Shown in pieces: positions 26,741 through 35,910 of a stretch of DNA of 64,000 nucleotides (position 1 is its first letter; the number at the start of each line of letters is the position of its first letter). The translations under genes were made by a program, and so were the position numbers. Below the pieces are notes generated by a model. The model did no database searches. It was not told the origin of the DNA and saw only the letters and a list, made by a program, of their open reading frames with translations. This DNA is from Vibrio lentus. GTDB lineage: Bacteria > Pseudomonadota > Gammaproteobacteria > Enterobacterales > Vibrionaceae. The DNA is taken from positions 1 to 64,000 of the forward strand of contig NZ_MCZK01000102.1 of assembly GCF_002875945.1 (NCBI RefSeq), given 5' to 3'.

Positions 26741-27235
26741 TTAGCTTTCGAACCATACTTTATGGCTAGAAACTTGATCTTGTGCCCAAAATTCGTGTAA
26801 CTGTTTAGCAAACCCAATAGCGTCTTGGTCATGCTGATTTACGACATCTGAGATCAGCACTGAATCGTCAGTCGCTGTAACAATCGCACTCGCCACTACA
26901 TCACCATTCTTGGTACCTACATATAGCTCATGTTCATCCGACAGCATTATTTGGCTTAAAAACTCCAAAATATGCGCTCTTTCGCTTTCATCTTGATACG
27001 CGCTGGCTTGGTTTAGCGAGAATAGAACCGTCAGTTTATGGAAGTCGACTTTGTGTAATTCGTCTAGTTGGGTAGGTGTTTGATCTTGCGGGAGGAATTG
27101 ATACGTTTTCTGAGGAAGTTTGCTTTTATAGAGGTCTCGACCGAGAAGGCTCTCTTTTGCGGGGTACGCAATGTCGAGTTGGCTGAACAGCCATTGGTTT
27201 TTCTTGTGTGCATTTTCAGGTATTTCGTTATTCAT
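26741..27235 (-). CDS. GNAT-like hypothetical protein
   Basis: The start at 27235 (MNNEIPENAHK) follows AGGT by nine bases and gives 164 residues. The middle (ELYVGTKNGDVVASAIVT) looks like the central strands of a GNAT acetyltransferase fold, but the AcCoA-binding signature is not clear, so the family assignment is tentative. It lies 17 bases after a tiny lipoprotein gene and is probably co-transcribed with it. No substrate can be named. Confidence 0.5.
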   Translation of the reverse strand: MNNEIPENAHKKNQWLFSQLDIAYPAKESLLGRDLYKSKLPQKTYQFLPQDQTPTQLDELHKVDFHKLTVLFSLNQASAYQDESERAHILEFLSQIMLSDEHELYVGTKNGDVVASAIVTATDDSVLISDVVNQHDQDAIGFAKQLHEFWAQDQVSSHKVWFES

Positions 27236-27252
27236 TCTATTAGTACCTACGT

Positions 27253-27378
27253 TTAGTATCCCCAAATATCACAGTTATTTGGAAGACATATGGTCGACTG
27301 AGGTGCCGAGCTACAAGCAGAGAGCATACAGAGCATGACCAAGGCCAACAAGTACTTTAAATGCTTCATATTTTTCAT
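27253..27378 (-). CDS. Small lipoprotein, 41 residues
   Basis: This ORF encodes MKNMKHLKYLLALVML, a hydrophobic stretch, then lipobox LSAC and a short mature peptide CSSAPQSTICLPNNCDIWGY. GGAG lies before the Met codons (residues 1 and 4). The signal peptide with an exact lipobox makes it a believable secreted lipoprotein, with two further Cys residues in CLPNNC that could pair. It ends 17 bases before the GNAT-like gene. I do not recognise a family. Confidence 0.6.
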   Translation of the reverse strand: MKNMKHLKYLLALVMLCMLSACSSAPQSTICLPNNCDIWGY

Positions 27379-27483
27379 TCTCCAACAACATCCTTTAAGA
27401 ACTCAGTGAAAAGCTCTACACTCGTATTCAAGCTTTCAATATTCCTATAGTAAACAGAACTATATAAATAAAAAGGACTTCTT

Positions 27484-27960
27484 ATGAAAAAAGCCTTAAT
27501 AGCAGTTGGTATCATGACATTGTTGGCAGGCTGCTCAGACAACGAGGTTGGCGACGTTTCTCTTGGTTTCTTCACAATGAAGGATATCAAGATGTCTTCT
27601 TTAGATGACGATAAGATCGCAGGTGTAACTTGTCATATCGCATCTATCGAAGCTAACCTTAGCCTATCGGATCCAAGTGATAGCTCTATCTCTTGTCGTC
27701 AGACCGGTGAAATCACACCTGAAATGATTGCTCAAATAGACAAGAGTAAGTCAGGTGAAGTGGTATTTAAGAAATCGAAAAGTATCTTTTTCAAAACAAT
27801 GAAAGTTCGCCGCATCTACGACGCTGAGAATCAATCATTGCTCTACTTGTCTTACACCACTAAAGAAACAGAGGGCAGCTTCAAACACAGCCTTTCCACT
27901 GTTCCTCTATGGGGTACAAAGGCTTACGTTGATCCTGCTACGTTAGTCCCTACGGAATAA
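27484..27960 (+). CDS. creA: CreA-family lipoprotein
   Basis: The 158-residue protein has a lipoprotein signal (lipobox LLAGC) and the CreA pattern: VGDVSLGFFTMKDIKMSS, then GVTCHIASIEANLSLSDPSD with SISCRQTG. CreA proteins are conserved proteobacterial exported proteins of unknown role. The start has AAGGA upstream. It is a single gene, with a weak hairpin 8 bases after the stop. Confidence 0.85.
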   Translation: MKKALIAVGIMTLLAGCSDNEVGDVSLGFFTMKDIKMSSLDDDKIAGVTCHIASIEANLSLSDPSDSSISCRQTGEITPEMIAQIDKSKSGEVVFKKSKSIFFKTMKVRRIYDAENQSLLYLSYTTKETEGSFKHSLSTVPLWGTKAYVDPATLVPTE

Positions 27961-27967
27961 TGAGCTT

Positions 27968-28000
27968 GAATCACCTGTACAGACATTGTGCAGGTGATTC
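27968..28000 (+). terminator. Weak terminator after creA
   Basis: GAATCACCTG pairs with CAGGTGATTC around a 13-base loop, but no T run follows, so efficiency is doubtful. Confidence 0.4.
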
Positions 28001-28076
28001 AAAATGTAATAAAAATGAAAGAAACAGAAACAAAATGTGATATCATGCGGCAAAATTTTTTCACTGTATTTTTCAT

Positions 28077-29381
28077 ATGAAGTTTCCTGGACAGCGTAAA
28101 TCTAAGCACTATTTTCCAACTCACGCCCGTGATCCGTTGGTCAACCAAATTCAACAAACGCCTAAGTTGCATCGCGCGACTATTGTCGGCGTAGGTCAAA
28201 CTATTGTTGATATCGAAGCCCGTGTTGACAACGCGTTCCTTGAAAAATACGAACTGAGTAAAGGCCACTCGCTTGTACTGGAAGAAAGTAAAGCCGATGC
28301 CCTGTACGAAGAGCTAGTTGAACGTGGTTTGATCACGCATCAGTACCCTGGCGATACCATTGGTAATACGCTGCACAACTACTCTGTTCTTGCAGACAGC
28401 AAATCGGTTCTGCTTGGCGTTATGTCTAAGAAAATCGAAGTGGGTTCGTTTGGTTACCGTTACCTTTGCCGTACCTCTTCTCGCATGAACTTAAACCACC
28501 TACAAACAGTTGATGGTCCAATTGGTCGTTGCTACACGCTAATTACCGAAGATGGCGAACGTACGTTTGCGATCAACGAAGGACACATGAATCAGCTGCT
28601 TCCTGAAAGTATTCCTGAGCAAATTTTCGAAAAAGCATCTGCTTTGGTTGTGTCTTCATACCTAATGCGCGGCAAGCCTGAAGATCCAATGCCAAAAGCC
28701 GTACAAAAAGCGATTGAATATGCGAAAGCTCACAATGTGCCTGTTGTACTGACGCTTGGTACTAAATACGTGATCGAAGGTAACGCTGAATGGTGGCAAG
28801 AATACCTGAAAGAGAACGTCACCATCGTCGCGATGAACGAAGACGAAGGTGAAGCACTAACCGGTGAAAAAGACCCATTACTTGCAGCGAATAAAGCACT
28901 TGAGTGGGTTGACCTTGTTTTATGTACTGCTGGTCCTATTGGCCTGTACATGGCAGGTTACACAGACGAACTAGCGAAACGTGAAACCACACTGCCACTG
29001 TTACCGGGTAACATCCCTGAGTTCAACAAGTTTGAATTTAGCCGTGCTATGCGTAAGCAAGACTGTGTAGACCCAGTAAAAGTGTACTCTCACATTGGCC
29101 CTTACCTAGGTGGTCCACTTGAGATTAAGAACACCAATGGCGCAGGCGACGGTGCACTTTCAGCACTGCTACACGATATGGCAGCAAACAGCTATCACCA
29201 CGTGAATGTGCCAAATTCAGAGAAACACGAACACGCTTGTTTAACATACTCGTCACTGTCTCAAATTTGTAAGTATGCCAACCGCGTAAGCTACGAGGTA
29301 TTGACTCAACACTCACCTCGCCTTTCTCGTGCCCTACCGGAACGTGAAGATAGCTTAGAAGAAACATATTGGGATCGTTAA
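28077..29381 (+). CDS. gsk: Inosine-guanosine kinase
   Basis: The 434-residue protein matches E. coli Gsk in length and along its whole sequence (MKFPGQRKSKHYFP at the start, SLEETYWDR at the end). It phosphorylates inosine and guanosine to IMP and GMP in purine salvage. It is a PfkB-family kinase, with the nucleotide-binding motif NTNGAGDGA and the catalytic Asp in it. The ATG matches the family start, yet no Shine-Dalgarno sequence is visible and the leader is AT-rich. It lies near fhs, consistent with purine metabolism. Confidence 0.95.
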   Translation: MKFPGQRKSKHYFPTHARDPLVNQIQQTPKLHRATIVGVGQTIVDIEARVDNAFLEKYELSKGHSLVLEESKADALYEELVERGLITHQYPGDTIGNTLHNYSVLADSKSVLLGVMSKKIEVGSFGYRYLCRTSSRMNLNHLQTVDGPIGRCYTLITEDGERTFAINEGHMNQLLPESIPEQIFEKASALVVSSYLMRGKPEDPMPKAVQKAIEYAKAHNVPVVLTLGTKYVIEGNAEWWQEYLKENVTIVAMNEDEGEALTGEKDPLLAANKALEWVDLVLCTAGPIGLYMAGYTDELAKRETTLPLLPGNIPEFNKFEFSRAMRKQDCVDPVKVYSHIGPYLGGPLEIKNTNGAGDGALSALLHDMAANSYHHVNVPNSEKHEHACLTYSSLSQICKYANRVSYEVLTQHSPRLSRALPEREDSLEETYWDR

Positions 29382-29590
29382 TCGACCCTATTAGGTTGTC
29401 GACTGGTTGAGGTTAACGCCGAGTTAGATTACCCATTTATCGAAGGGCTGCTATATGCAGCCATTTTTGTATTCGTAGTTTATGTAAACACAATTAGAGG
29501 TAATCAAATCGAATATTTTGCTTGTTTAAGATTTGATCTCGCGCAATGACTCTTTAGATCTGTTATCTTCCAGCACATAATTCGTGTGGT

Positions 29591-29643
29591 TTGCCTTTAC
29601 TTGGCAAATTTATACAGTACTATCGCCACGCAAACGTTTACGT
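29591..29643 (+). promoter_or_regulatory. PurR box and promoter of fhs
   Basis: ACGCAAACGTTTACGT (29628-29643) matches the E. coli PurR consensus at almost every position and lies 32 bases before the fhs ATG. A possible promoter (TTGCCT, 16 bases, TACAGT) is just upstream, so PurR would block early transcription. Confidence 0.7.
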
Positions 29644-29675
29644 ACCACCTTTCGGTTCTGATATAAGGATCAAAT

Positions 29676-31424
29676 ATGCTATCTGATATTGATATTTGTC
29701 GCTCTACTCCCCTTAAAAACATCAGTGAGGTTGCTGAACAAGCAGGCCTGAATCAAGATGAACATCAACCGCTAGGACTCCATAAGTCTAAGGTTTCTTT
29801 AAGCTCCCTTGAACGCCTGTCTGGGCAACAAGACGGAAAATTAATCGTTGTAACTGCTATTACACCTACGCCACTCGGTGAAGGTAAAACAGTCACCACA
29901 ATTGGCCTTGCACAAGGTCTCGCTAAAATTAACCAATCTGCGATGGCGTGTATTCGTCAGCCTTCTATGGGTCCAGTATTTGGTGTCAAAGGCGGTGCTG
30001 CTGGCGGTGGTTATTCTCAAGTTGCGCCAATGGAACAGTTAAACCTCCACCTAACTGGCGACATTCATGCAGTGACAGCGGCTCATAACCTCGCCTCTGC
30101 TGCTATTGACGCTCGTTTGTATCATGAGCAACGTGAAGGGTTAGAAGCCTTTGAAGCGCGCTCTGGCTTAAAAGCACTAGATATAGACCCAAGCAGAATC
30201 GTTTGGCGTCGCGTGCTTGACCATAATGATCGTGCACTGCGCATGATCACTGTCGGTAAGAACGAGGCAGACAAAACAATCAACGGTTTTGAACGCGAAG
30301 ATGGCTTTGATATCTCGGCCGCTTCAGAACTCATGGCCATTCTTGCGTTGGCTGACGACCTTCAAGACCTGCGCAAACGTATTGGTCGTGTGGTACTCGC
30401 TTATAACCATCAAGGCATGCCATTAACCGCAGATAACTTCAACGTTGCAGGCGCAATGACCGTAACAATGAAAGATTCAATTGAACCAACATTAATGCAA
30501 ACACTTGAAGGTGTGCCAACGTTGATTCACGCAGGGCCTTTCGCAAACATCGCACATGGTAACTCTTCAATTATTGCCGATAAGATTGCTCTCAAACTGA
30601 GTGATTTTGTTGTGACTGAAGGCGGTTTCGGCTCAGATATGGGCTTTGAGAAAGCGTGCAACATCAAGGTTAAAGCATCGAATAAGAAACCCGATTGCGC
30701 GGTGATCGTCGCAACACTACGTGGCCTAAAAGCCAACTCAGGCTTATACGATTTAAGACCAGGTACCGCATTGCCAGAGTCAATCTTCAATGATGACCAA
30801 GACGCCCTTATCGCTGGCTTTGAGAATCTGAAATGGCACATCAACAACGTTAAGCAATACCAAGTGCCTGCCGTTGTCGCCATCAACCAATTCCCACAAG
30901 ACTCGATTCAAGAATTGAACGCGTTGAAACAGCTGATCACCGATTTTGATCCGAATGTGACCGTTGAAATCAGCGAAGCTTTTGGTAAAGGCGGCGAAGG
31001 TGCGACGTTGTTAGCTCAAGCCGTGATCAATGCTTGTGAAAGCGAGAGCGACTTTAAACCGCTTTATGAGTCGCAGCAGAGCTTAGAAGAAAAGCTAATG
31101 GCAGTTGCCGAGGTCGGTTACGGTGCAGCAAGTATTTCGCTATCACCTTTAGCGAAGAAACAACTCGCTGAATTCAACCAACATGGATACAGCAACCTGT
31201 CGGTATGTTTGGCAAAGACACCGCTATCTATTTCGACAGAAGCACAAGTTAAAGGCGCGCCTACCCAGTTTGATGTACCCGTTAGAGAACTGAAGCTTTG
31301 TGCCGGAGCGGGTTTCATCTACGCTTTGTGTGGCAATGTAATGACCATGCCTGGCTTACCGGATAAACCAGCCTTCATGTCTCTAGACATCGATGACAAT
31401 GGCAACATTATTGGATTAAGCTGA
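29676..31424 (+). CDS. fhs: Formate-tetrahydrofolate ligase
   Basis: The 582-residue protein makes 10-formyl-tetrahydrofolate from formate, ATP and tetrahydrofolate. The P-loop [19 protein letters not shown] and later [19 protein letters not shown] motifs are typical. Length is close to the usual 555-580. It supplies one-carbon units for purines and can use formate taken up by the FocA-type channel. A PurR box lies in its promoter and it sits in the same region as gsk and the glycine cleavage genes. Many Vibrio keep Fhs in addition to FolD. Confidence 0.95.
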   Translation: MLSDIDICRSTPLKNISEVAEQAGLNQDEHQPLGLHKSKVSLSSLERLSGQQDGKLIVVTAITPTPLGEGKTVTTIGLAQGLAKINQSAMACIRQPSMGPVFGVKGGAAGGGYSQVAPMEQLNLHLTGDIHAVTAAHNLASAAIDARLYHEQREGLEAFEARSGLKALDIDPSRIVWRRVLDHNDRALRMITVGKNEADKTINGFEREDGFDISAASELMAILALADDLQDLRKRIGRVVLAYNHQGMPLTADNFNVAGAMTVTMKDSIEPTLMQTLEGVPTLIHAGPFANIAHGNSSIIADKIALKLSDFVVTEGGFGSDMGFEKACNIKVKASNKKPDCAVIVATLRGLKANSGLYDLRPGTALPESIFNDDQDALIAGFENLKWHINNVKQYQVPAVVAINQFPQDSIQELNALKQLITDFDPNVTVEISEAFGKGGEGATLLAQAVINACESESDFKPLYESQQSLEEKLMAVAEVGYGAASISLSPLAKKQLAEFNQHGYSNLSVCLAKTPLSISTEAQVKGAPTQFDVPVRELKLCAGAGFIYALCGNVMTMPGLPDKPAFMSLDIDDNGNIIGLS

Positions 31425-31456
31425 TTTATTAATTCACTAATTCTTTATAAGTCATA

Positions 31457-31489
31457 AATAAGCGCAGTTACATGTTAACTGCGCTTATT
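31457..31489 (+). terminator. Terminator of fhs
   Basis: A 14-bp stem (AATAAGCGCAGTTA with its complement) with a five-base loop begins 33 bases after the fhs stop. The T run is short. Confidence 0.65.
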
Positions 31490-31751
31490 GGCAGTTCTGC
31501 AATAGAATCCCTATTGAACCCAATATACTTCCACCAAACCGAACGACCATCAGCAACCCCAAAACACTTAATTAAACACAAACGGATCTGCAAAGTTTTG
31601 ATGGTACTTAATTGTCCAACTGGCAAGCTTAATTGCAAAAAGTTGCACTAAAACCATGAGTATATGCAAAGCTTGTTTTAAGTTCTGGGTCAAGATCACA
31701 TTAAAAACCCCATAAAATATATAGTATTGCGCTGATTCTTTGAGGACAGTG
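31490..31751. other. Upstream region of the GGDEF gene
   Basis: Non-coding. I see no clear promoter box or small ORF. The start codon at 31752 has GAGGA six bases upstream. Confidence 0.4.
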
Positions 31752-33656
31752 ATGAATACGAGTATAAAAAAACTAGTCAGCCAATTTCTATGTACCATTT
31801 TTGCCCTAGGACTAGTCCCTGCCCTCTATATTAACTCTGAATTTGATCGGATAGATGCTCAGCACACGCTAAATATTAAGCAATCAAGTCAAAACCAAAT
31901 TGAATACAGCTTCCATGAGCTTTCTGTCATCGTGGAGCAGATATCTAACTCCGTTCCCTCTATAGCAAATTCACAAACCCTTCTTCGTGCCATTGAAGAA
32001 CCCTCAACGATTCACAAAGAAGCGCTGCAAGACTTGTGGGTGATGCTTGCTCGTGGACAAAAATATTACTCACAACTTCGTTATCTCGACATTCAAGGAA
32101 ATGAAGTGTTCCGCATCAACTACAAAGACAACCAAGCCACAGTCGTTGCAGACAAGGAACTACAAAACAAATCAGCGCGCAGTTACTTCGATACTCTTCA
32201 AAAATTAGACATTGGGCAAGTTAGTTCAAATGGTATCGATCTAGAAGTCGAAAATGGTGAAATAGTTCATCCGTTAATTCCGGCCCTTCGTATCATGACG
32301 CCTGTAACGTCTAAAAATCGCATCATTGGTTACTTTATTGCAAACCTCAATATGCTTGAGATTTATGATCGCCTGCATTATCAAATCGGAACATCTTCTG
32401 CGGTACCTGTACTCCTCAATAAAACCGGCCATGTCATCATGGGCCCCGACCCAGAAGAATCATTTGGTCATGTTCTTGAGTCTCGTGCTGACATCACTTA
32501 CGCCAAGCGCTATCCAGAGTTATGGGAAGCAATTAAAGACAACACTTCCTCTAGCTATTTTGATGGCGAAAACTGGTATTTCCACTCGGATATCAGCCCT
32601 AAGATAGATCAGTTTGAAGGGCCTATTTATATGGTTCTTCACGTTAAAAACCATCAGTTTAATAACCAGTATCAACAAGAGCATCACGCAATCATCGTAC
32701 AGATCATTACCTTAACGATACTGATATCAATGATTTCTGCTGGGTTTGTGCTTTGGAATAGAAACCACAAGAAGAACAGCATCGATAGCCAACTGGCTAA
32801 AGCAGCAATGAATGGTATGTCGGCCTTGGTCATCACCGATAGAAACAACCGAATAATCAAAGTAAACCAAGAGTTTACCCGCGTAAGTGGTTACAGCCTA
32901 GAAGATGTAAAAGGTCACCAACCTTCAATGTTTGCCTCTGGTCGCTACAATCAAGAGTTCTACATAAAGATGTGGAGCATTATTACTAAGACTGGAGTAT
33001 GGGAAGGTGAAGTGGTGAATCGCCGTAAAGACGGCTCTCTGATCACTGAAATACTGCGAATCCAAACAATTAAAGACTCAAAAGATGTGATTCAGTTTTA
33101 TGTCGCGTCATTTGTCGATATCAGTAAACACAAAGAGCTCGAGAATAAACTGAGAAACCTAAGTGAAAAAGATTCGTTAGCAGGCTGTTGGAACCGCCGT
33201 AAGTTCGATCTTGAGCTGCGCGATGAATGCTCTCGTGTTAATCGTTACCCTACTCGCGAGCAGTCTTGTTTAGCTATCTTGGATATTGACTACTTCAAAC
33301 GCATCAACGACCGATTTGGGCATGACTACGGTGATCGAGTCATTCAAACGGTCGCTAAAGTGCTCCAATACGAATGTCGTGAAACCGATTTTGTTGCTCG
33401 TATTGGTGGTGAAGAGTTTGGTGTTATTCTGCCTCACACCTCAACAGAAGAAGCTGAATACGTCCTTAACAGGTTGAGAGTTGCTGTCAGTCTTGAGCTC
33501 GACAACGTAGTGACTGTAAGTGGCGGAATCACTAACATCACCAGCGATCCTGCTCTTAACTACAAGTGCGCCGATTTAGCGTTATATGAGGCCAAAGCGG
33601 CAGGTCGAAACAAAGTCTGTTTATTTCTAGACAAAGAAATGAGCGAAATCGCCTAA
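31752..33656 (+). CDS. Membrane diguanylate cyclase with Cache and PAS domains
   Basis: The protein (634 residues from ATG 31752) has a membrane helix (about 8-28), a large periplasmic double-Cache-like region, a second helix (about 320-340), a PAS domain (about 360-460) and a GGDEF domain (about 480-625). The active-site motif GGEEF is at about residues 552-556, with the inhibitory RxxD site (RETD) in the usual place before it. It should make cyclic di-GMP with product inhibition. Upstream in-frame TTG is less likely than this ATG because GAGGA is correctly spaced here. Confidence 0.92.
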   Translation: MNTSIKKLVSQFLCTIFALGLVPALYINSEFDRIDAQHTLNIKQSSQNQIEYSFHELSVIVEQISNSVPSIANSQTLLRAIEEPSTIHKEALQDLWVMLARGQKYYSQLRYLDIQGNEVFRINYKDNQATVVADKELQNKSARSYFDTLQKLDIGQVSSNGIDLEVENGEIVHPLIPALRIMTPVTSKNRIIGYFIANLNMLEIYDRLHYQIGTSSAVPVLLNKTGHVIMGPDPEESFGHVLESRADITYAKRYPELWEAIKDNTSSSYFDGENWYFHSDISPKIDQFEGPIYMVLHVKNHQFNNQYQQEHHAIIVQIITLTILISMISAGFVLWNRNHKKNSIDSQLAKAAMNGMSALVITDRNNRIIKVNQEFTRVSGYSLEDVKGHQPSMFASGRYNQEFYIKMWSIITKTGVWEGEVVNRRKDGSLITEILRIQTIKDSKDVIQFYVASFVDISKHKELENKLRNLSEKDSLAGCWNRRKFDLELRDECSRVNRYPTREQSCLAILDIDYFKRINDRFGHDYGDRVIQTVAKVLQYECRETDFVARIGGEEFGVILPHTSTEEAEYVLNRLRVAVSLELDNVVTVSGGITNITSDPALNYKCADLALYEAKAAGRNKVCLFLDKEMSEIA

Positions 33657-33747
33657 CAGACATCTACATCTTCCTATTAGGCTGTTAATCAGACCGAGAG
33701 CCATTGACTTAGCAGCCTTATCATTCAGTAACATCACAATTTAGCAA

Positions 33748-34353
33748 TCAGCTTGGTGCAGGATAGAACTCTAACTTATTCCCTTCGACCACCAGAATAC
33801 AATCCATGTTCGCCGCATGAGCCGCCTGCTTACCAAGATTAGTATCTTCAAATACAACACATTGCTTAGGTTGTAATCCCATACCGAAACACGCGTCCAG
33901 AAAGGTATCTGGATTTGGCTTATGGTTCTTCACATCTGTTGCTGTCACTAAGATATCCAGCTTGCTCAAGATATCCGTTTTATCTAATAACTGTTCTGCG
34001 CTTTTACGCTGGCTGCCTGTCCCTACCGCTATTTTCTTGTTGCCTAGATGTTCTATTAGAAGAGAATGCGTACAAGGGATAATATCGCCTTTGTCTTCAA
34101 TCGCCGCAAACGACGCCATCTTAAACGTAGATACCGCTTGTGGGTCGAGTGACAAACCGTATTTACTGTTCACCTCACCCGCGATCTTATAACTCGGCAT
34201 GCCGCCTAAACTGTGCAGCCAAGAAGCCTCGAAATGAAAGCCGAACTCTTCAGCCGTTTGTTGCCATGCTTTTACATGTGCAGGCATTGTATCGATCAAC
34301 GTACCGTCCATATCAAAGATTAATCCTTCATACGCCGTCAAATCTATTTTCAT
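33748..34353 (-). CDS. yqaB: HAD phosphatase, YqaB type
   Basis: The 201-residue protein closely resembles E. coli YqaB, a fructose-1-phosphate and 6-phosphogluconate phosphatase. HAD motif I reads GLIFDMDGTLIDTMPAH, motif III is KNHKPNPDTF and motif IV is CVVFEDTNLG. I chose ATG 34353 over an in-frame GTG four codons earlier. It is intact, unlike the other HAD gene of the window. Confidence 0.88.
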   Translation of the reverse strand: MKIDLTAYEGLIFDMDGTLIDTMPAHVKAWQQTAEEFGFHFEASWLHSLGGMPSYKIAGEVNSKYGLSLDPQAVSTFKMASFAAIEDKGDIIPCTHSLLIEHLGNKKIAVGTGSQRKSAEQLLDKTDILSKLDILVTATDVKNHKPNPDTFLDACFGMGLQPKQCVVFEDTNLGKQAAHAANMDCILVVEGNKLEFYPAPS

Positions 34354-34440
34354 CACTGCTACCACTCTTTAAGAAAGTTACTGATACCATAACCAATATT
34401 CAGTATCATGACCCCATATTACCGTTCAAAATGGAAGTTT

Positions 34441-34851
34441 ATGTTACAAATATCTAACTCTGTTTCGATTCAGGACTGGGAACTTCAGTTAACTGCGATC
34501 AGAGCACAAGGAGCCGGCGGCCAAAACGTCAATAAAGTATCGAGCGCGATACATTTACGTTTTGATATCAAGCACTCCACCCTACCTGATTTCTATAAAG
34601 AAAAACTCCTAGCGCACAAAGATAGCCGCATCACTAAAGATGGCGTGATTATCATTAAGGCGCAACAGTATAGAACTCAAGAACAAAACCGTGATGATGC
34701 TTTGGTGCGTTTGAAAGAATTGATCTTGGAAGCCACAAAGGTTCAAAAAGTAAGAAGAGCGACAAAGCCAACACGTGGCTCTCAGAAAAGACGTTTAGAA
34801 GGTAAGAAGCAAAGAAGTACCACTAAACAACTGCGTGGAAGAGTAGAATAA
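34441..34851 (+). CDS. arfB: Alternative ribosome-rescue factor ArfB (YaeJ)
   Basis: The 136-residue peptidyl-tRNA hydrolase has the GGQ motif (GAGGQNVNKV) near residue 29 and a strongly basic C-terminal tail (KVRRATKPTRGSQKRR) that enters the empty mRNA channel of stalled ribosomes. This fits ArfB exactly; length agrees with the E. coli protein of 140 residues. I start at ATG 34441, which gives the usual MLQISNSVSI beginning, with GGA upstream; an 11-residue extension to 34408 is possible but unlike the family. Confidence 0.92.
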   Translation: MLQISNSVSIQDWELQLTAIRAQGAGGQNVNKVSSAIHLRFDIKHSTLPDFYKEKLLAHKDSRITKDGVIIIKAQQYRTQEQNRDDALVRLKELILEATKVQKVRRATKPTRGSQKRRLEGKKQRSTTKQLRGRVE

Positions 34852-34956
34852 TTGTTTCATGTCCTCCAGTGAACACGTCACCCATGAAACAACCGTTCTA
34901 ACTCTATTTATTTAGATAAAAGACGATACCGATTAGAGCAAAACTAGACCAAATCG

Positions 34957-35274
34957 CTACGGCTGTTTTTTGACCGACAAAATCAGTTTGATCAACAACA
35001 TTCTCTCTTCGCTGGTCAGTAGCCGACTGACCGCTGCAACATCTTCCGCAGTTGCTTGCGTTGCACCAACAATATCTAGCACGACATCCAAATCCGTCAC
35101 TTTTAAGGTTCTTGTGATAGAACGATACTGAGACATTTTGATGTCAGCTTCCCCTCGCTCAATACGTTGATAGGTTTTTAAACTCATTCCTGCACTTGAT
35201 GCTAACTTCTCTTGCGACAAATTGGCTTGCTTCCTGCGCTCAATCAGCGCCATGACGATGGGCTCTTGTGACAT
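34957..35274 (-). CDS. XRE-family transcriptional regulator
   Basis: A 105-residue protein with an N-terminal Cro/C1 helix-turn-helix (about residues 10-62, LSQEKLASSAGMSLKTYQRIERG). The remainder is a short dimerisation tail. The target is unknown. It is divergent from the hypothetical gene at 35476, which it may control; no palindrome was obvious. Confidence 0.75.
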   Translation of the reverse strand: MSQEPIVMALIERRKQANLSQEKLASSAGMSLKTYQRIERGEADIKMSQYRSITRTLKVTDLDVVLDIVGATQATAEDVAAVSRLLTSEERMLLIKLILSVKKQP

Positions 35275-35475
35275 GAGCTTCTCCTAACTAGACAGTTATG
35301 ACCTAAATTCAGCAAGAAGCAGACCATATTGACTCGTAACGGTTTACATACGCCATCAAAGGCATATTATGCGATTATTAAAAAACGTTACGTTTCATAA
35401 ACTTTCACACTTTGATCGGTCGTGAACGTGCAGGCTAGTAAACTTGATTACTCAAGTGTTGGGAAATAATAGAAA

Positions 35476-35802
35476 TTGCAAATTGCGAATAACAAAGACG
35501 TCAAATTGGAAATTGCGAATCGTTATACATTGGCATTTCCATGCATAAAGCACGCTTTAGAATCAGACAATACCCGCAGTCAAATTATCGCGGTACAGCA
35601 TAGGCTACTCACCTACAAAGAAGTGTTATTGCACGGGAACATGTTGGAAGATAAGGAATTAAAACGGGCTTTTTCTGCATTGAACCCAAGCGAAAAAGGT
35701 GTCGCGCAAGGCGGCATCAAAAGCATCAATGATGCGATAAAAGAGATGGATGAGATTCTAGAAAGGTACAGCCGAAAAGCGGTTGTAGAATTAAGCAGCT
35801 AA
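35476..35802 (+). CDS. Hypothetical protein, 108 residues
   Basis: The product is helical and charged, with no recognised domain. The first codon is TTG with only a weak Shine-Dalgarno-like GGGAA farther upstream, so the start may be wrong. The 5' end contains short repeats of AAATTG(C/G). It faces the XRE regulator divergently. Codon use in its second half is like the neighbours. Confidence 0.45.
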   Translation: MQIANNKDVKLEIANRYTLAFPCIKHALESDNTRSQIIAVQHRLLTYKEVLLHGNMLEDKELKRAFSALNPSEKGVAQGGIKSINDAIKEMDEILERYSRKAVVELSS

Positions 35803-35854
35803 ATAACTAAGCAACTAAGCGGGTAAATGATTAAACAGATAAACCTGCAGAGAT

Positions 35855-35892
35855 AAAAAAGTCGACGCTATCGTTAGATAAAGCGTCGACTT
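35855..35892 (-). terminator. Terminator of the serine protease
   Basis: AAGTCGACGCT pairs with AGCGTCGACTT across a 12-base loop, with a U run on the minus strand, about 20 bases beyond the protease stop. Confidence 0.8.
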
Positions 35893-35910
35893 GTTCAAAA
35901 CATTGAAGTT

